From NCBI RefSeq assembly GCF_947855115.1, contig NZ_CANTZW010000003.1:62001-126000 (forward strand): DNA of 64,000 bases, written 5' to 3'. The DNA comes from an uncultured Parabacteroides sp. GTDB taxonomy: Bacteria; Bacteroidota; Bacteroidia; Bacteroidales; Tannerellaceae. Positions 1 through 9,677 of the stretch are shown in pieces. The translations under genes and the position numbers were made by a program. The notes below the pieces were generated by a model. The model made no database searches. It was not told the origin of the DNA and saw nothing but the letters and a program-made list of their open reading frames with translations. Within the stretch, counting starts at the first letter, position 1; each line of letters begins with the position of its first letter.

Positions 1-81
1 TGATCCAAGAATGTATCCGGAGATTAGAGGTATATTCTTATAACAATCAAACTATTGTAGAGGTTTTTCTATTCCGTACTA

Positions 82-112
82 TTGCAGCTTTGCGTAAATG
101 CCTGTATCTTCG
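82..112 (+). promoter_or_regulatory. Bacteroidetes-type promoter for the RluA-family gene
   Basis: A TTG at 82-84 lies 20 nt before TATCTTCG at 105-112. This fits the Bacteroidetes housekeeping consensus (-33 TTTG, about 19-20 nt, -7 TAnnTTTG) with one mismatch in the -7 box. The start codon at 132 would then have a leader of about 12 nt. Bases 1-81 show nothing else I can name. Confidence 0.55.
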
Positions 113-131
113 CGTACTATAAGAATTAGAT

Positions 132-1046
132 ATGAGAAAGCGATCTGAGTATAAAAGAGGGGATAATCAATGTAAACCCTCCAAAGAACGACGGGTAACG
201 GTGGCAGAAAGTAACACTTTGCTACCTTTCTTGTTCGAGTTATTAAAAGAACAAAGCCGTTCCTCAGTGAAGGGATTACTGAACAGGGGGCAAATCTCGG
301 TAAACGGGAAAGTCACCCGGCAGTTCGATACCCCACTGGCCCCTAACGACACAGTCGGGGTTAACTATGGAAAAGGGAAGGTGGAATTCAACAATCCGCT
401 ATTAAGGATTGTTTGGGAAGATGATGATCTCATCGTAATCAATAAGAGGGAAGGTTTGCTATCGGTATCTACCGATCGTGTCAAAGAACGTACGGCCTAT
501 CGCCTATTAAGCGATTACGTGAAACAATCCGATCCGCATAACAAGATATTCATCTTGCACCGCTTGGATCGGGATACATCCGGTATCATGATGTTCGCCA
601 AGAATCAGAGGGTGAAAGAGCAACTTCAATCCAACTGGAGTGAAATGATCACCCGACGTACCTATGTCGCTGTAGTAGAAGGGCGACCGGAAAAAGATAC
701 CGATTTAATCGTCTCCAATCTTGTAGAGAACAAGAACATGCAAGTATTCGTAACTTTGGAAGGAGACGGGAAAGAGGCAATCACTCGCTATCACTTGTTG
801 CAAACGAATAATCGCTATTCGCTCCTAGAGTTGGAACTGGAGACGGGACGTAAAAACCAAATCCGTGCCCAGATGCAATTCATCGGTCACCCGGTAGTCG
901 GTGATACGAAATATGGGGCAGAGACAAATCCCGCAAGACGGTTAATGCTTCATGCCCGTAAACTCTGTTTCATCCACCCGGTGACGGGAGAGGAAATGTG
1001 TTTTGAGACCCGGATTCCGGATATCTTTTCATCAACATCAAAGTAA
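132..1046 (+). CDS. RluA-family 23S/tRNA pseudouridine synthase
   Basis: Predicted to isomerise specific uridines in rRNA or tRNA to pseudouridine. The 304-residue protein has an N-terminal S4-like RNA-binding segment (about residues 28-78) and then the RluA catalytic core. The hallmark HRLDRDTSG is at residues 143-151, with D146 as the expected nucleophile, and the end of the core carries the usual ETGRKNQIR-type motif. Length fits the RluC/RluD class. The basic N-terminal 20 residues look like a disordered tail. The target uridine cannot be read from sequence, so no symbol is given. The DsbD-like gene starts 18 bp downstream, so the two may be cotranscribed. Confidence 0.93.
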   Translation: MRKRSEYKRGDNQCKPSKERRVTVAESNTLLPFLFELLKEQSRSSVKGLLNRGQISVNGKVTRQFDTPLAPNDTVGVNYGKGKVEFNNPLLRIVWEDDDLIVINKREGLLSVSTDRVKERTAYRLLSDYVKQSDPHNKIFILHRLDRDTSGIMMFAKNQRVKEQLQSNWSEMITRRTYVAVVEGRPEKDTDLIVSNLVENKNMQVFVTLEGDGKEAITRYHLLQTNNRYSLLELELETGRKNQIRAQMQFIGHPVVGDTKYGAETNPARRLMLHARKLCFIHPVTGEEMCFETRIPDIFSSTSK

Positions 1047-1064
1047 CTTTAGCAATAAATTAAA

Positions 1065-3155
1065 ATGAAGAAGCTCATCAGTTCAATCACGCTGGCGCTC
1101 ATTGCGTTAATAGCGCAGGCACAAATACTTACCCCTGTCAAGTGGAAAATTAAATTAGACGACAAGGACGGTATGCCTGAGAAAGAGATAGTCTTTACCG
1201 CCACGGCAGACAAAGGTTGGCACCTGTATGACATGAACCTACCGGAAGGAGGACCAGTATCCACGTCTTTCATATTCGAGACACTGAATGGGGCAGAACT
1301 GATAGGCCAGCCAATTCCTTCCGTAAAACCGACTACGGTCTACGACGAGCAATTTGCCATGAACTTGCGTTGGTATCCGGGTACGGTATCGTTTATCCAA
1401 AAATTGAAAGTCACCGATCCCACAAAATTCAAGGTAGAGGGTGAGGTGGAATTTATGGCTTGTAATGATGAGACTTGCCTTCCCCCGGATCAAATACCTT
1501 TCTCCTTTGATAAGAAAAGCATCCATGTAGATACGGCAATGGCTGCTAATAGCCCGGATACAGAGGCAAACAAAACCAACACAACGGTCGCTCAACCGGA
1601 TACTCAGGTCGTAGCGGAAGATCCCAATGAGCCGAAAGCATCGGACTCCGTCGTTAAAGAGACGACTTCCACTACAATGTCTCCTAAATTGTCCGGTAAC
1701 CTAACTGACAATCCGGCCCTTTGGTCTCCAGTGATCGATCAATTGAAATCATTTGGCGACTCTACCGTGTCGGCTGCAGATACATCTTGGTTATTTATTT
1801 TCTTCGCGGGTTTTCTGGGTGGATTGATCGCTTTACTGACCCCTTGTGTATGGCCGATGATTCCAATGACGGTAAGTTTCTTCTTAAAACGTACGAAAGA
1901 TCGCAAAAAGGCGATTCGCGATGCCATCACCTATGGATTATCTATTATTATAATCTATTTGGTTATGGGATTGTTGATCACTGGTATTTTCGGGGCTAGC
2001 GCATTGAATGATTTATCAACGAACGCTATCTTCAATATTATATTCTTCTTGTTGCTGGTTGTATTCGCAGTCTCTTTCTTCGGAGCCTTCGAGTTGGTTC
2101 TACCCGCCTCATGGACAAGTAAACTAGACAGCAAGGCAGATTCAACGACCGGAATATTGAGTATCTTCTTCATGTCGTTCACGCTCGTACTGGTATCTTT
2201 CTCCTGCACAGGTCCGATTATCGGTACATTGTTGGTACAAGCTGCTTCTATGGGTACGGCGATAGGGCCGGCTATCGGCATGTTTGGTTTCGCTTTGGCA
2301 TTATCCATTCCGTTCAGTTTCTTCGCCATCTTCCCGAACATGTTGCAAAGCATGCCGAAATCCGGTGGATGGCTGAACTCCGTGAAAGTCGTGCTGGGCT
2401 TCCTAGAGTTGGCTCTAGCATTGAAGTTCCTTTCTGTAGCGGATTTAGCTTACGGTTGGCGTTTACTAGACCGCGAGGTATTTATCGTACTTTGGATCGT
2501 GATCTTTATCCTATTGGGTGCCTACCTATTAGGAAAAATCAAGTTCAGCCATGATAGCGAATTAAAATATGTATCTGTTCCTCGTTTGTTCATGGCGATT
2601 ATCTCTTTCGCTTTCGCCATTTATATGGTCCCGGGGCTTTGGGGTGCGCCGCTGAAAGCGATCAGTGCATTTGCTCCTCCTTTATACACGCAAGATTTTA
2701 ACCTATACAAGAACGAAGTACATGCCGCATTTGATGATTATGAATCCGGTATGGCTTATGCCAAAAAAGTAAACAAACCTGTCATGATTGATTTCTCTGG
2801 TTTTGGCTGTGTAAACTGTCGTAAGATGGAGGCTTCCGTTTGGACCGATCCCAAAGTGAAACAGCTCTTGGAGAATGACTACGTATTGATCACTCTCATG
2901 GTAGATGATAAAACAAAACTTCCACAACCAATCGAGATACAGGAGAACGGAAAGACTCGCAAGTTGAAAACAATCGGCGATAAATGGAGCTATCTGCAAC
3001 GAAGTAAGTTCGGCGCTAACGCCCAGCCATTCTACATCTTGCTGAATGACGAGGGGCAACCGCTCGGACCTTCATACGCATTCGATGAGAATGTTTCTAA
3101 ATATATCCAGTTCCTTCAAAACGGATTGAAAGAATTCAAGAAAGAACAACAATAA
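1065..3155 (+). CDS. DsbD-like thiol:disulfide interchange protein
   Basis: Predicted to carry reducing equivalents from cytoplasmic thioredoxin across the inner membrane to periplasmic thiol proteins. Order of parts in 696 residues: signal peptide (about 1-19); a DsbD-alpha-like periplasmic domain with a Cys pair in ACNDETCLPP; a Thr/Ser/Asp-rich linker (about 155-225); a multi-helix CcdA/DsbD membrane core with Cys in LLTPCVWPM and SFSCTGP; and a C-terminal thioredoxin-like domain with CVNC at residues 582-585. All three redox modules are present, which separates it from a bare CcdA. A strong hairpin terminator follows directly. Confidence 0.93.
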   Translation: MKKLISSITLALIALIAQAQILTPVKWKIKLDDKDGMPEKEIVFTATADKGWHLYDMNLPEGGPVSTSFIFETLNGAELIGQPIPSVKPTTVYDEQFAMNLRWYPGTVSFIQKLKVTDPTKFKVEGEVEFMACNDETCLPPDQIPFSFDKKSIHVDTAMAANSPDTEANKTNTTVAQPDTQVVAEDPNEPKASDSVVKETTSTTMSPKLSGNLTDNPALWSPVIDQLKSFGDSTVSAADTSWLFIFFAGFLGGLIALLTPCVWPMIPMTVSFFLKRTKDRKKAIRDAITYGLSIIIIYLVMGLLITGIFGASALNDLSTNAIFNIIFFLLLVVFAVSFFGAFELVLPASWTSKLDSKADSTTGILSIFFMSFTLVLVSFSCTGPIIGTLLVQAASMGTAIGPAIGMFGFALALSIPFSFFAIFPNMLQSMPKSGGWLNSVKVVLGFLELALALKFLSVADLAYGWRLLDREVFIVLWIVIFILLGAYLLGKIKFSHDSELKYVSVPRLFMAIISFAFAIYMVPGLWGAPLKAISAFAPPLYTQDFNLYKNEVHAAFDDYESGMAYAKKVNKPVMIDFSGFGCVNCRKMEASVWTDPKVKQLLENDYVLITLMVDDKTKLPQPIEIQENGKTRKLKTIGDKWSYLQRSKFGANAQPFYILLNDEGQPLGPSYAFDENVSKYIQFLQNGLKEFKKEQQ

Positions 3156-3158
3156 AAC

Positions 3159-3222
3159 AAATGGCGGTGTGTCAAGGTCGTAGTCCGAATCTCGGTACTT
3201 TTATTTTGACACACCGCCATTT
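3159..3222 (+). terminator. Rho-independent terminator after the DsbD-like gene
   Basis: A perfect 17-bp inverted repeat (3159-3175 with 3206-3222, AAATGGCGGTGTGTCAA on the left arm) encloses a 30-nt loop and runs into a T-rich stretch. It lies 4 bp after the stop codon and 20 bp before mazG. Confidence 0.85.
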
Positions 3223-3241
3223 TTATGATTATCAAGAATAA

Positions 3242-4036
3242 ATGAATAATATGGTAACTAGAGAAGAAAAAATGGAAGCCTTCGGGCAATTACTCGATAT
3301 CTTGGACGAGTTACGAGTAAAATGCCCTTGGGACCGTAAACAGACAAATGAAAGCCTGCGCACGAATACGATCGAAGAGACCTATGAATTATGTGAGGCC
3401 TTGATGCGCAAGGACAATACAAACATAAAAAAAGAATTAGGAGACCTGTTATTGCACATCATCTTTTACTCCAAGATCGGTGAGGAAAAAGGGGCCTTCG
3501 ATATCAAGGATGTTTGCGACAGCCTTTGCCAGAAACTGATCTACCGCCATCCGCATGTATTCGGAGACACTTCTGCCGACACAGCACAAAAAGTAGAGCA
3601 AAGCTGGGAACAACTCAAGTTGAAAGAAAAAGGAGGTAATAAAACCGTGCTGGAAGGTGTACCCGCCTCTTTGCCTTCTGTGGTAAAAGCACATCGTATC
3701 CAAGACAAAGCCCGCAACGTGGGGTTCGACTGGGAACAACGAGACCAAGTATGGGATAAGGTACAAGAAGAATTCGATGAGTTGAAAACCGAGATTGATA
3801 AGATGGACGCTGATAAGATGGAAGCAGAGTTCGGAGACCTCTTCTTTAGCTTGGTCAATGCCGCCCGCCTGTATAAAATAAATCCGGACAACGCCTTGGA
3901 GCGCACGAACCAAAAGTTTATCCGTCGCTTTAATTACCTAGAGGAACATACAATCCAAGAAGGTCGTTCCCTGAAAGATATGACATTAGAAGAAATGGAT
4001 CAACTGTGGAATGAAGCCAAGGCCAAAGGCTTATAA
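3242..4036 (+). CDS. mazG: MazG nucleoside triphosphate pyrophosphohydrolase
   Basis: Hydrolyses NTPs or dNTPs to monophosphate and pyrophosphate, as a house-cleaning enzyme; in E. coli it is also linked to ppGpp level. The 264-residue length matches full-length two-domain MazG (E. coli 263). The N-terminal domain has the CPWDRKQT start and the metal-binding EETYELCEAL...KKELGDLLLHIIF helices. The second domain repeats the pattern in EFDELKTEI...EAEFGDLFFSLVN. Several in-frame ATGs lie near the start (codons 1, 4 and 11); the first is used here. Nothing suggests an associated mazEF toxin pair. Confidence 0.94.
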   Translation: MNNMVTREEKMEAFGQLLDILDELRVKCPWDRKQTNESLRTNTIEETYELCEALMRKDNTNIKKELGDLLLHIIFYSKIGEEKGAFDIKDVCDSLCQKLIYRHPHVFGDTSADTAQKVEQSWEQLKLKEKGGNKTVLEGVPASLPSVVKAHRIQDKARNVGFDWEQRDQVWDKVQEEFDELKTEIDKMDADKMEAEFGDLFFSLVNAARLYKINPDNALERTNQKFIRRFNYLEEHTIQEGRSLKDMTLEEMDQLWNEAKAKGL

Positions 4037-4146
4037 TACCGAGACAAGGGAAAAACAAAAGGGGAACCGACATCACGTCGCCACCCCTCCCTTAACTTAA
4101 ACGCCAAAACTAAATCTAAACAAAAAACACAAATAATGATAATATT

Positions 4147-4620
4147 TTACTTTTTCTGTTTTTCTTCTTTCTTATTATCTCGACCATTCTTCATAAAATC
4201 CCGGACAAACTTATACTCCGCATTTCGGTATCTACAAATTTTCTCCGCAGAAAGTATCTTTTTGAATCTTTCGAAATACTCTTTCTCCAACTGCGCTTCT
4301 TTAATCCCAGCATTCAGACATTCATCTATCACCTTATTATAATCAGCGTCTGTCAGATTCTTCTTATGTCGAATTTCTTTTGATAATTTACGACATTCTC
4401 GCCCTACCTCAAATTTTTTCTGTCGCAACTCATTGCATAAAGGAATAAATTGTGCAGCCTCCTCCGGTGTCAATCCAACCTCTGCCGTAATAAAAGCATT
4501 TCGTCTTGCTTCGAATGCCTCTCTATCAAAATGTCTTTGCTCTTTCTTCTCTTGTGCCGCAGCATTGAAAGAGAGCAAAACCGAAATCGCCACAAATGTA
4601 ATAAAAAATATTTTATTCAT
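4147..4620 (-). CDS. Periplasmic Spy/CpxP-like protein of the ECF operon
   Basis: A 157-residue protein with a clear Sec signal peptide (cleavage near residue 22, after NAAA), then a highly charged, helical mature part rich in Lys, Glu and Arg. A LTPEEAAQF segment near residue 50 resembles the LTxxQ-type helices of Spy/CpxP chaperone-like proteins, but the match is weak and I infer the family mostly from layout. It is the last gene of a minus-strand unit with an ECF sigma factor and a single-TM protein, 47 bp downstream of the latter. A role in sensing or buffering envelope stress is plausible. It could equally be an uncharacterised secreted helical protein. Confidence 0.7.
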   Translation of the reverse strand: MNKIFFITFVAISVLLSFNAAAQEKKEQRHFDREAFEARRNAFITAEVGLTPEEAAQFIPLCNELRQKKFEVGRECRKLSKEIRHKKNLTDADYNKVIDECLNAGIKEAQLEKEYFERFKKILSAEKICRYRNAEYKFVRDFMKNGRDNKKEEKQKK

Positions 4621-4667
4621 ACAAGTATTATTACAAAAATCTTCGATCTAAATTGTTATTTTAAACT

Positions 4668-5060
4668 TTATTCAGAATAGGATAGTTCCTCGGCCAAGAG
4701 ATAATTGGCATATTGGGTTTCTAAATACTCCAAGTACTCCTCATCTTCTTCTGCTTCGATAGCGTCTAAAGACGTTGTCGAGACTTCCGTCCGGACCAAC
4801 AAAGAATCAGACGCAGTACTGTCGCCGGAACCATCTATTCCTACGATTGCCTTGAAAAACAAACCAAGACCCGCAAATACCGCAGCCATATACAACCATG
4901 GACGAACACGATCCATCAAGGATATCTGCCTCCCTCTCTCTTCCTGCTTCTCCGGGAGCTGGCTCATAATCCGCTCCGTAAGCCCTTCCATATACCCTTC
5001 AGGTACAACGAAAGGATTTATACCTTTCAGGCGATCTAGGTTGTTTTCTTCTTTTTTCAT
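4668..5060 (-). CDS. Single-TM anti-sigma-like membrane protein
   Basis: The open frame extends to 5102, but its first codon there is TTG. The first ATG is at 5060 and gives 130 residues, so I use that. The N-terminal cytoplasmic part has a motif common beside Bacteroidetes ECF sigma factors, FVVPEGYMEGLTERI. One hydrophobic helix follows (about residues 54-76, PWLYMAAVFAGLGLFF), then an acidic periplasmic tail rich in Asp and Glu. The gene directly follows the ECF sigma gene, which is the usual place for an anti-sigma factor. No zinc-binding ZAS Cys/His motif is visible. The anti-sigma role is therefore inferred from topology and context. Confidence 0.7.
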   Translation of the reverse strand: MKKEENNLDRLKGINPFVVPEGYMEGLTERIMSQLPEKQEERGRQISLMDRVRPWLYMAAVFAGLGLFFKAIVGIDGSGDSTASDSLLVRTEVSTTSLDAIEAEEDEEYLEYLETQYANYLLAEELSYSE

Positions 5061-5107
5061 ACTTTTTCTCTTTTTATATTGCTTTGACAGCAATTCGGTC
5101 AAATGGT

Positions 5108-5659
5108 TTAAAGTTCTTTTGTTAAAAACTCCTCGATTTTTCTTACCGCATGATGGTATGAGGCCTTCAAAGCCCCGACAGAAGTTCCCAATATCTCGGA
5201 TATTTCCTCGTATTTCATATCCTCATAATACTTCATATTGAAAACCAAACGTTGTTTTTCCGGCAAGGTAAGAATAGCTCTTTGCAATCTCATCTGTACT
5301 TCGTCACCATCGAAGTATTCGTCACCTTTCAAGCGTTCCAACAAAAAAATATCCGTATCGTCTATAGATACGTTATTCATGTTCCGCTGTTTATTTAAGA
5401 ATGTAACGCACTCATTGATCGCAATCTTATAAAGCCACGTAGATAATTTTGCCTCTCCACGAAAAAGCTCAATATTCATCCAAGCTTTTAAGAATGTATT
5501 TTGAAGCAAGTCGTTTGCATCCTCATGATCCAGTACCATCTTTCGTATGTGCCAATACAACTTCTCGCCATACAAGCTTACGACCTTAGCGAAGGCCTCA
5601 CGTTGTCGGGACGGTTCCCGAAGTTGTACTACAATTTCGTCTTCTGTATAGGATTGCAT
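5108..5659 (-). CDS. ECF-type RNA polymerase sigma factor
   Basis: A 183-residue sigma-70 family protein. Region 2 covers roughly residues 25-100 (NTFLKAWMNIELFRGEAK, then STWLYKIAINECV). Region 4 covers about 125-180 (LPEKQRLVFNMKYYEDM, YEEISEILGTSVGALKA), the helix-turn-helix that reads the -35 element. Regions 1 and 3 are absent, as in ECF sigmas. The open frame runs further upstream, but those codons are a tRNA-Leu gene read as protein. The first ATG after the tRNA, at 5659, is therefore the start. It lies only 18 nt from the tRNA 3' end with no separate promoter visible, so tRNA and mRNA may share a transcript. The regulon is unknown. Confidence 0.92.
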   Translation of the reverse strand: MQSYTEDEIVVQLREPSRQREAFAKVVSLYGEKLYWHIRKMVLDHEDANDLLQNTFLKAWMNIELFRGEAKLSTWLYKIAINECVTFLNKQRNMNNVSIDDTDIFLLERLKGDEYFDGDEVQMRLQRAILTLPEKQRLVFNMKYYEDMKYEEISEILGTSVGALKASYHHAVRKIEEFLTKEL

Positions 5660-5677
5660 TTTTTCTATTTTGGGAAG

Positions 5678-5761
5678 TGCCCAGAACAGGACTCGAACCT
5701 GCACGATCGCAAAACCACTCGCACCTGAAACGAGCGCGTCTACCAATTCCGCCACCTGGGC
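5678..5761 (-). tRNA. tRNA-Leu, anticodon CAG
   Basis: An 84-nt class II tRNA read on the minus strand. The acceptor stem starts GCCCAGG and pairs with the 3' end, discriminator A at 5678. The D arm is GGAATTGGTA. The anticodon stem-loop CTCGT-TTCAGGT-GCGAG gives anticodon CAG for CUG codons. A long variable arm is typical of Leu, and the T loop is TTCGAGT between CAGG and CCTG. The terminal CCA is not encoded. Confidence 0.95.
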
Positions 5762-5804
5762 TTTTAAAATCATTCTGAAGCGCAACCTATCGGTATTGCG
5801 CATA

Positions 5805-5833
5805 CAAAGGTAATCGTTTTTTCCGATTTACAA
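5805..5833 (-). promoter_or_regulatory. Promoter of tRNA-Leu and probably the ECF operon
   Basis: Read on the minus strand, TACCTTTG (5812 to 5805) is a perfect TAnnTTTG -7 box. A TTG at 5833-5831 lies 18 nt upstream as a -33 candidate. The tRNA 5' end is about 40 nt downstream. Confidence 0.6.
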
Positions 5834-5844
5834 GCAAAAGGATA

Positions 5845-5879
5845 TAAAAAAAGCGACCATCCCTTTCGGAACGGCCGCT
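5845..5879 (-). terminator. Terminator of the groES-groEL operon
   Basis: On the minus strand a GC-rich stem (AGCGGCC...GGTCGCT, with G-U pairs) around a GAAA loop is followed by seven T. It lies about 25 bp after the groEL stop codon. Confidence 0.8.
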
Positions 5880-5904
5880 CATATCATTAATCACGGGAGT
5901 TTGA

Positions 5905-7560
<1,656 letters not shown>

Positions 7561-7586
7561 TTAATATTGTTATTTATAAAAATAAA

Positions 7587-7856
7587 TTAGATAATCGCTA
7601 AAACGTCTGCTTGGCGCATGATCAAGTATTTCTCACCGTCTAGTTCGATTTCCGTACCTGCATATTTGCCATACAATACGTTATCACCAACTTTCACAAC
7701 CATTTCCTCGTCTTTCGTTCCGTTACCTACGGCTACAATCTCACCCTTTAAAGGTTTTTCCTTTGCTGAGTCCGGAATAATAATTCCACCTAATGTTTTC
7801 TCTTCCGCAGCGGCCGGCTTAATCAGCACGCGATCTGCTAATGGTCTAATGTTCAT
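7587..7856 (-). CDS. groES: Co-chaperonin GroES (Hsp10)
   Basis: An 89-residue Hsp10 protein that caps the GroEL ring. It has the family opening [20 protein letters not shown], the mobile loop [15 protein letters not shown] (about residues 21-35) and the C-terminal [13 protein letters not shown]. It is the first gene of a two-gene minus-strand operon with groEL. A sigma-54-like element lies about 70 bp upstream. Confidence 0.98.
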   Translation of the reverse strand: MNIRPLADRVLIKPAAAEEKTLGGIIIPDSAKEKPLKGEIVAVGNGTKDEEMVVKVGDNVLYGKYAGTEIELDGEKYLIMRQADVLAII

Positions 7857-7926
7857 TTTCTTGGTATTTTAAATGTTAATAATATTACGTTTTTAGTATG
7901 AACTTCACATTCACGCCTAAATCTAT

Positions 7927-7941
7927 GCGAATAGTGTGCCA
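7927..7941 (-). promoter_or_regulatory. Possible sigma-54 (-24/-12) promoter of groES-groEL
   Basis: The minus strand reads TGGCACACTATTCGC from 7941 to 7927, against the sigma-54 consensus TGGCAC-N5-TTGC. GG and GC are at the invariant spacing and there is one mismatch (C for T in the -12 box). Transcription would start near 7915, giving a leader of about 60 nt before groES. No TTG/TAnnTTTG pair with the correct 19-20 nt spacing is seen here. A chance match cannot be excluded. Confidence 0.4.
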
Positions 7942-8172
7942 AACGGATTCTTCCCGGTTTGACTGACAATATTTCGGACGAAATGGACAAATACCCGAAA
8001 GAACGACTGACAACTTGTCCTTCTACTTCCTCAGAAGAAAGCTCAACCGATCGCCAGTACATTCATGGAACATGCTTTTTTGAATGGAATATAGGTATTA
8101 TATGGACAATCATCATGAGTCCCATTGGCGGGAATCAGGGCAATACCGTTGCGCAGAGACAGACTACCTAAT

Positions 8173-8246
8173 GAGTTTGAGTCTGTTTACATCCAGCCGT
8201 AGAGACATAGACACAATCTCCACGGCTAGACTATGACTCGTTTTTT
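8173..8246 (+). terminator. Long terminator-like hairpin with no plus-strand gene before it
   Basis: Two stacked stems: 8173-8184 with 8228-8239 (10 of 12 paired) and 8195-8205 with 8217-8227 (11 bp, one mismatch), followed by GTTTTTTC at 8240-8247. The T tract is on the plus strand and touches the hisS stop codon. A second hairpin, ACAGACT (8159-8165) with AGTCTGT (8180-8186), shares bases with the first stem, so the two exclude each other. The rest of the 390-bp gap (7942-8158) holds small hairpins such as 8118-8131 but no convincing gene. An open frame at 7959-8171 has no family features. Confidence 0.5.
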
Positions 8247-9602
8247 CTAAAAACGCTCTATCAACTCTTCGACAGTCACAAGGGTTTGCTCACCCGTGAG
8301 CATATTCTTTAAGTTGATTTTATTCTCGGCGATCTCATTCTCGCCGACAATCGCGACAAACGGGATCTTCTTGGCATCCGCATAACTCATCTGCTTTTTC
8401 ATTTTGGCAGACTCAGGATACAACTCCGTGCGAATACCCGCCCTACGGACTTTCGCTATTAAAGGCAACAAATAAACCTCCTCTTTTTGCCCGAAGTTCA
8501 CGAACAAAAGCTGGGTAGTCTTCAAAGAGCCTTCCGGATACAAATCTAACTGGTTCAGAACGTCAAAGATACGGTCCGCACCGAAAGAGAAACCAACACC
8601 GGACACACCCTCCATACCAAACACGCCTGTCAGGTTATCGTAGCGGCCTCCCCCCGTGATGCTACCAATCTGCACATCCAAGGCTTTTACCTCGAAAATC
8701 GCACCCGTATAGTAGTTCAGGCCGCGGGCCAACGTCAAGTCCAGCTCTAGTTCCGCACGAATTGGAGTATGAGATATACGCTCCAAGATAAAATCCAATT
8801 CGGCTACACCTTTCAGACCGGTCTCAGACGCAGATAATACCTCTTTCAACGTGGCTATCTTTTCTTGATTCGATCCCTGCAACATAATGATCGGCTGCAA
8901 ACGTTCGATTGCCTTCTCCGGTAATCCTTTGGAACGAAGCTCCTCGTTCACGTTGTCCAAGCCAATCTTATCCAACTTATCTATAGCGACCGTAATATCC
9001 ACGATCTTATCTGCCTCACCTATGATCTCGGCAATACCGGAAAGTATCTTACGATTATTCATCTTTATGCACACCCGAATACCAAAACGATGGAACACCT
9101 CATCCATAATCTGGATCAATTCCACCTCATTGATCAAGGAATCGGAACCTACGACATCACCATCACACTGGTAGAATTCCCGGTAACGCCCCTTTTGCGG
9201 ACGATCCGCACGCCAAACCGGTTGTATTTGATAACGTTTAAACGGGAAACTGATCTCATTACGATGTTGCACCACGTAACGGGCAAACGGAACGGTCAAA
9301 TCGTAACGCAAGCCCTTCTCACAAGCCTTAGAAGCAAATCTCAGCGGATTCTTCTCCATCAACACCTCATCCGAGATCCCCGCGAAACAATCACCGGAAT
9401 TCAATATCTTGAAAAGGAGCTTATCTCCTTCCTCGCCATATTTACCCATCAATGTAGAAAGATTCTCCATCGCAGGAGTTTCTATTTGCTGGAAGCCATA
9501 CAGGTGAAACACTTCACGGATCGTATTGAATATATAATTACGTTTCGCCATTTCCTCCGGCGAAAAATCTCTGGTTCCTTTTGGAATGGAAGGTTTTTGC
9601 AT
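8247..9602 (-). CDS. hisS: Histidyl-tRNA synthetase
   Basis: Charges tRNA-His with histidine. The 451-residue class II synthetase has motif 1 around [17 protein letters not shown], motif 2 in [21 protein letters not shown] (about residues 121-141), the histidine-binding [14 protein letters not shown] near residue 290-303 and motif 3 [10 protein letters not shown]-terminal anticodon-binding domain follows (about 355-451). It lies upstream of groES on the same strand but is separated by 390 bp. Confidence 0.98.
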   Translation of the reverse strand: MQKPSIPKGTRDFSPEEMAKRNYIFNTIREVFHLYGFQQIETPAMENLSTLMGKYGEEGDKLLFKILNSGDCFAGISDEVLMEKNPLRFASKACEKGLRYDLTVPFARYVVQHRNEISFPFKRYQIQPVWRADRPQKGRYREFYQCDGDVVGSDSLINEVELIQIMDEVFHRFGIRVCIKMNNRKILSGIAEIIGEADKIVDITVAIDKLDKIGLDNVNEELRSKGLPEKAIERLQPIIMLQGSNQEKIATLKEVLSASETGLKGVAELDFILERISHTPIRAELELDLTLARGLNYYTGAIFEVKALDVQIGSITGGGRYDNLTGVFGMEGVSGVGFSFGADRIFDVLNQLDLYPEGSLKTTQLLFVNFGQKEEVYLLPLIAKVRRAGIRTELYPESAKMKKQMSYADAKKIPFVAIVGENEIAENKINLKNMLTGEQTLVTVEELIERF

Positions 9603-9636
9603 GATTTTATGTTATTAATTATGGTTGTTCTGCCCG

Positions 9637-9644
9637 CAAAGGTA
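9637..9644 (-). promoter_or_regulatory. Candidate -7 box for hisS
   Basis: TACCTTTG on the minus strand matches TAnnTTTG exactly and lies 34 bp before the hisS start codon. No good -33 TTG at the right distance is seen. Confidence 0.4.
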
Positions 9645-9677
9645 ATGCTTTTGCTCGAAATAAATAAGAAAATAACA

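Noticed and set aside
4433..4680. Small plus-strand frames opposite the Spy-like gene.
   Set aside because: They overlap a gene with a clear signal peptide on the minus strand, and the product is Ser/Cys-rich without features.
5660..5803. N-terminal extension of the ECF sigma factor by 48 residues.
   Set aside because: Those codons are the tRNA-Leu gene and its leader read through in frame. The peptide (AQVAELVDALVSGA type) is the well-known translated tRNA-Leu artefact.
7959..8171. A 70-codon open frame in the hisS-groES gap.
   Set aside because: No domain, signal or promoter, and its 3' end overlaps the structured hairpins. It is more likely part of a noncoding region.
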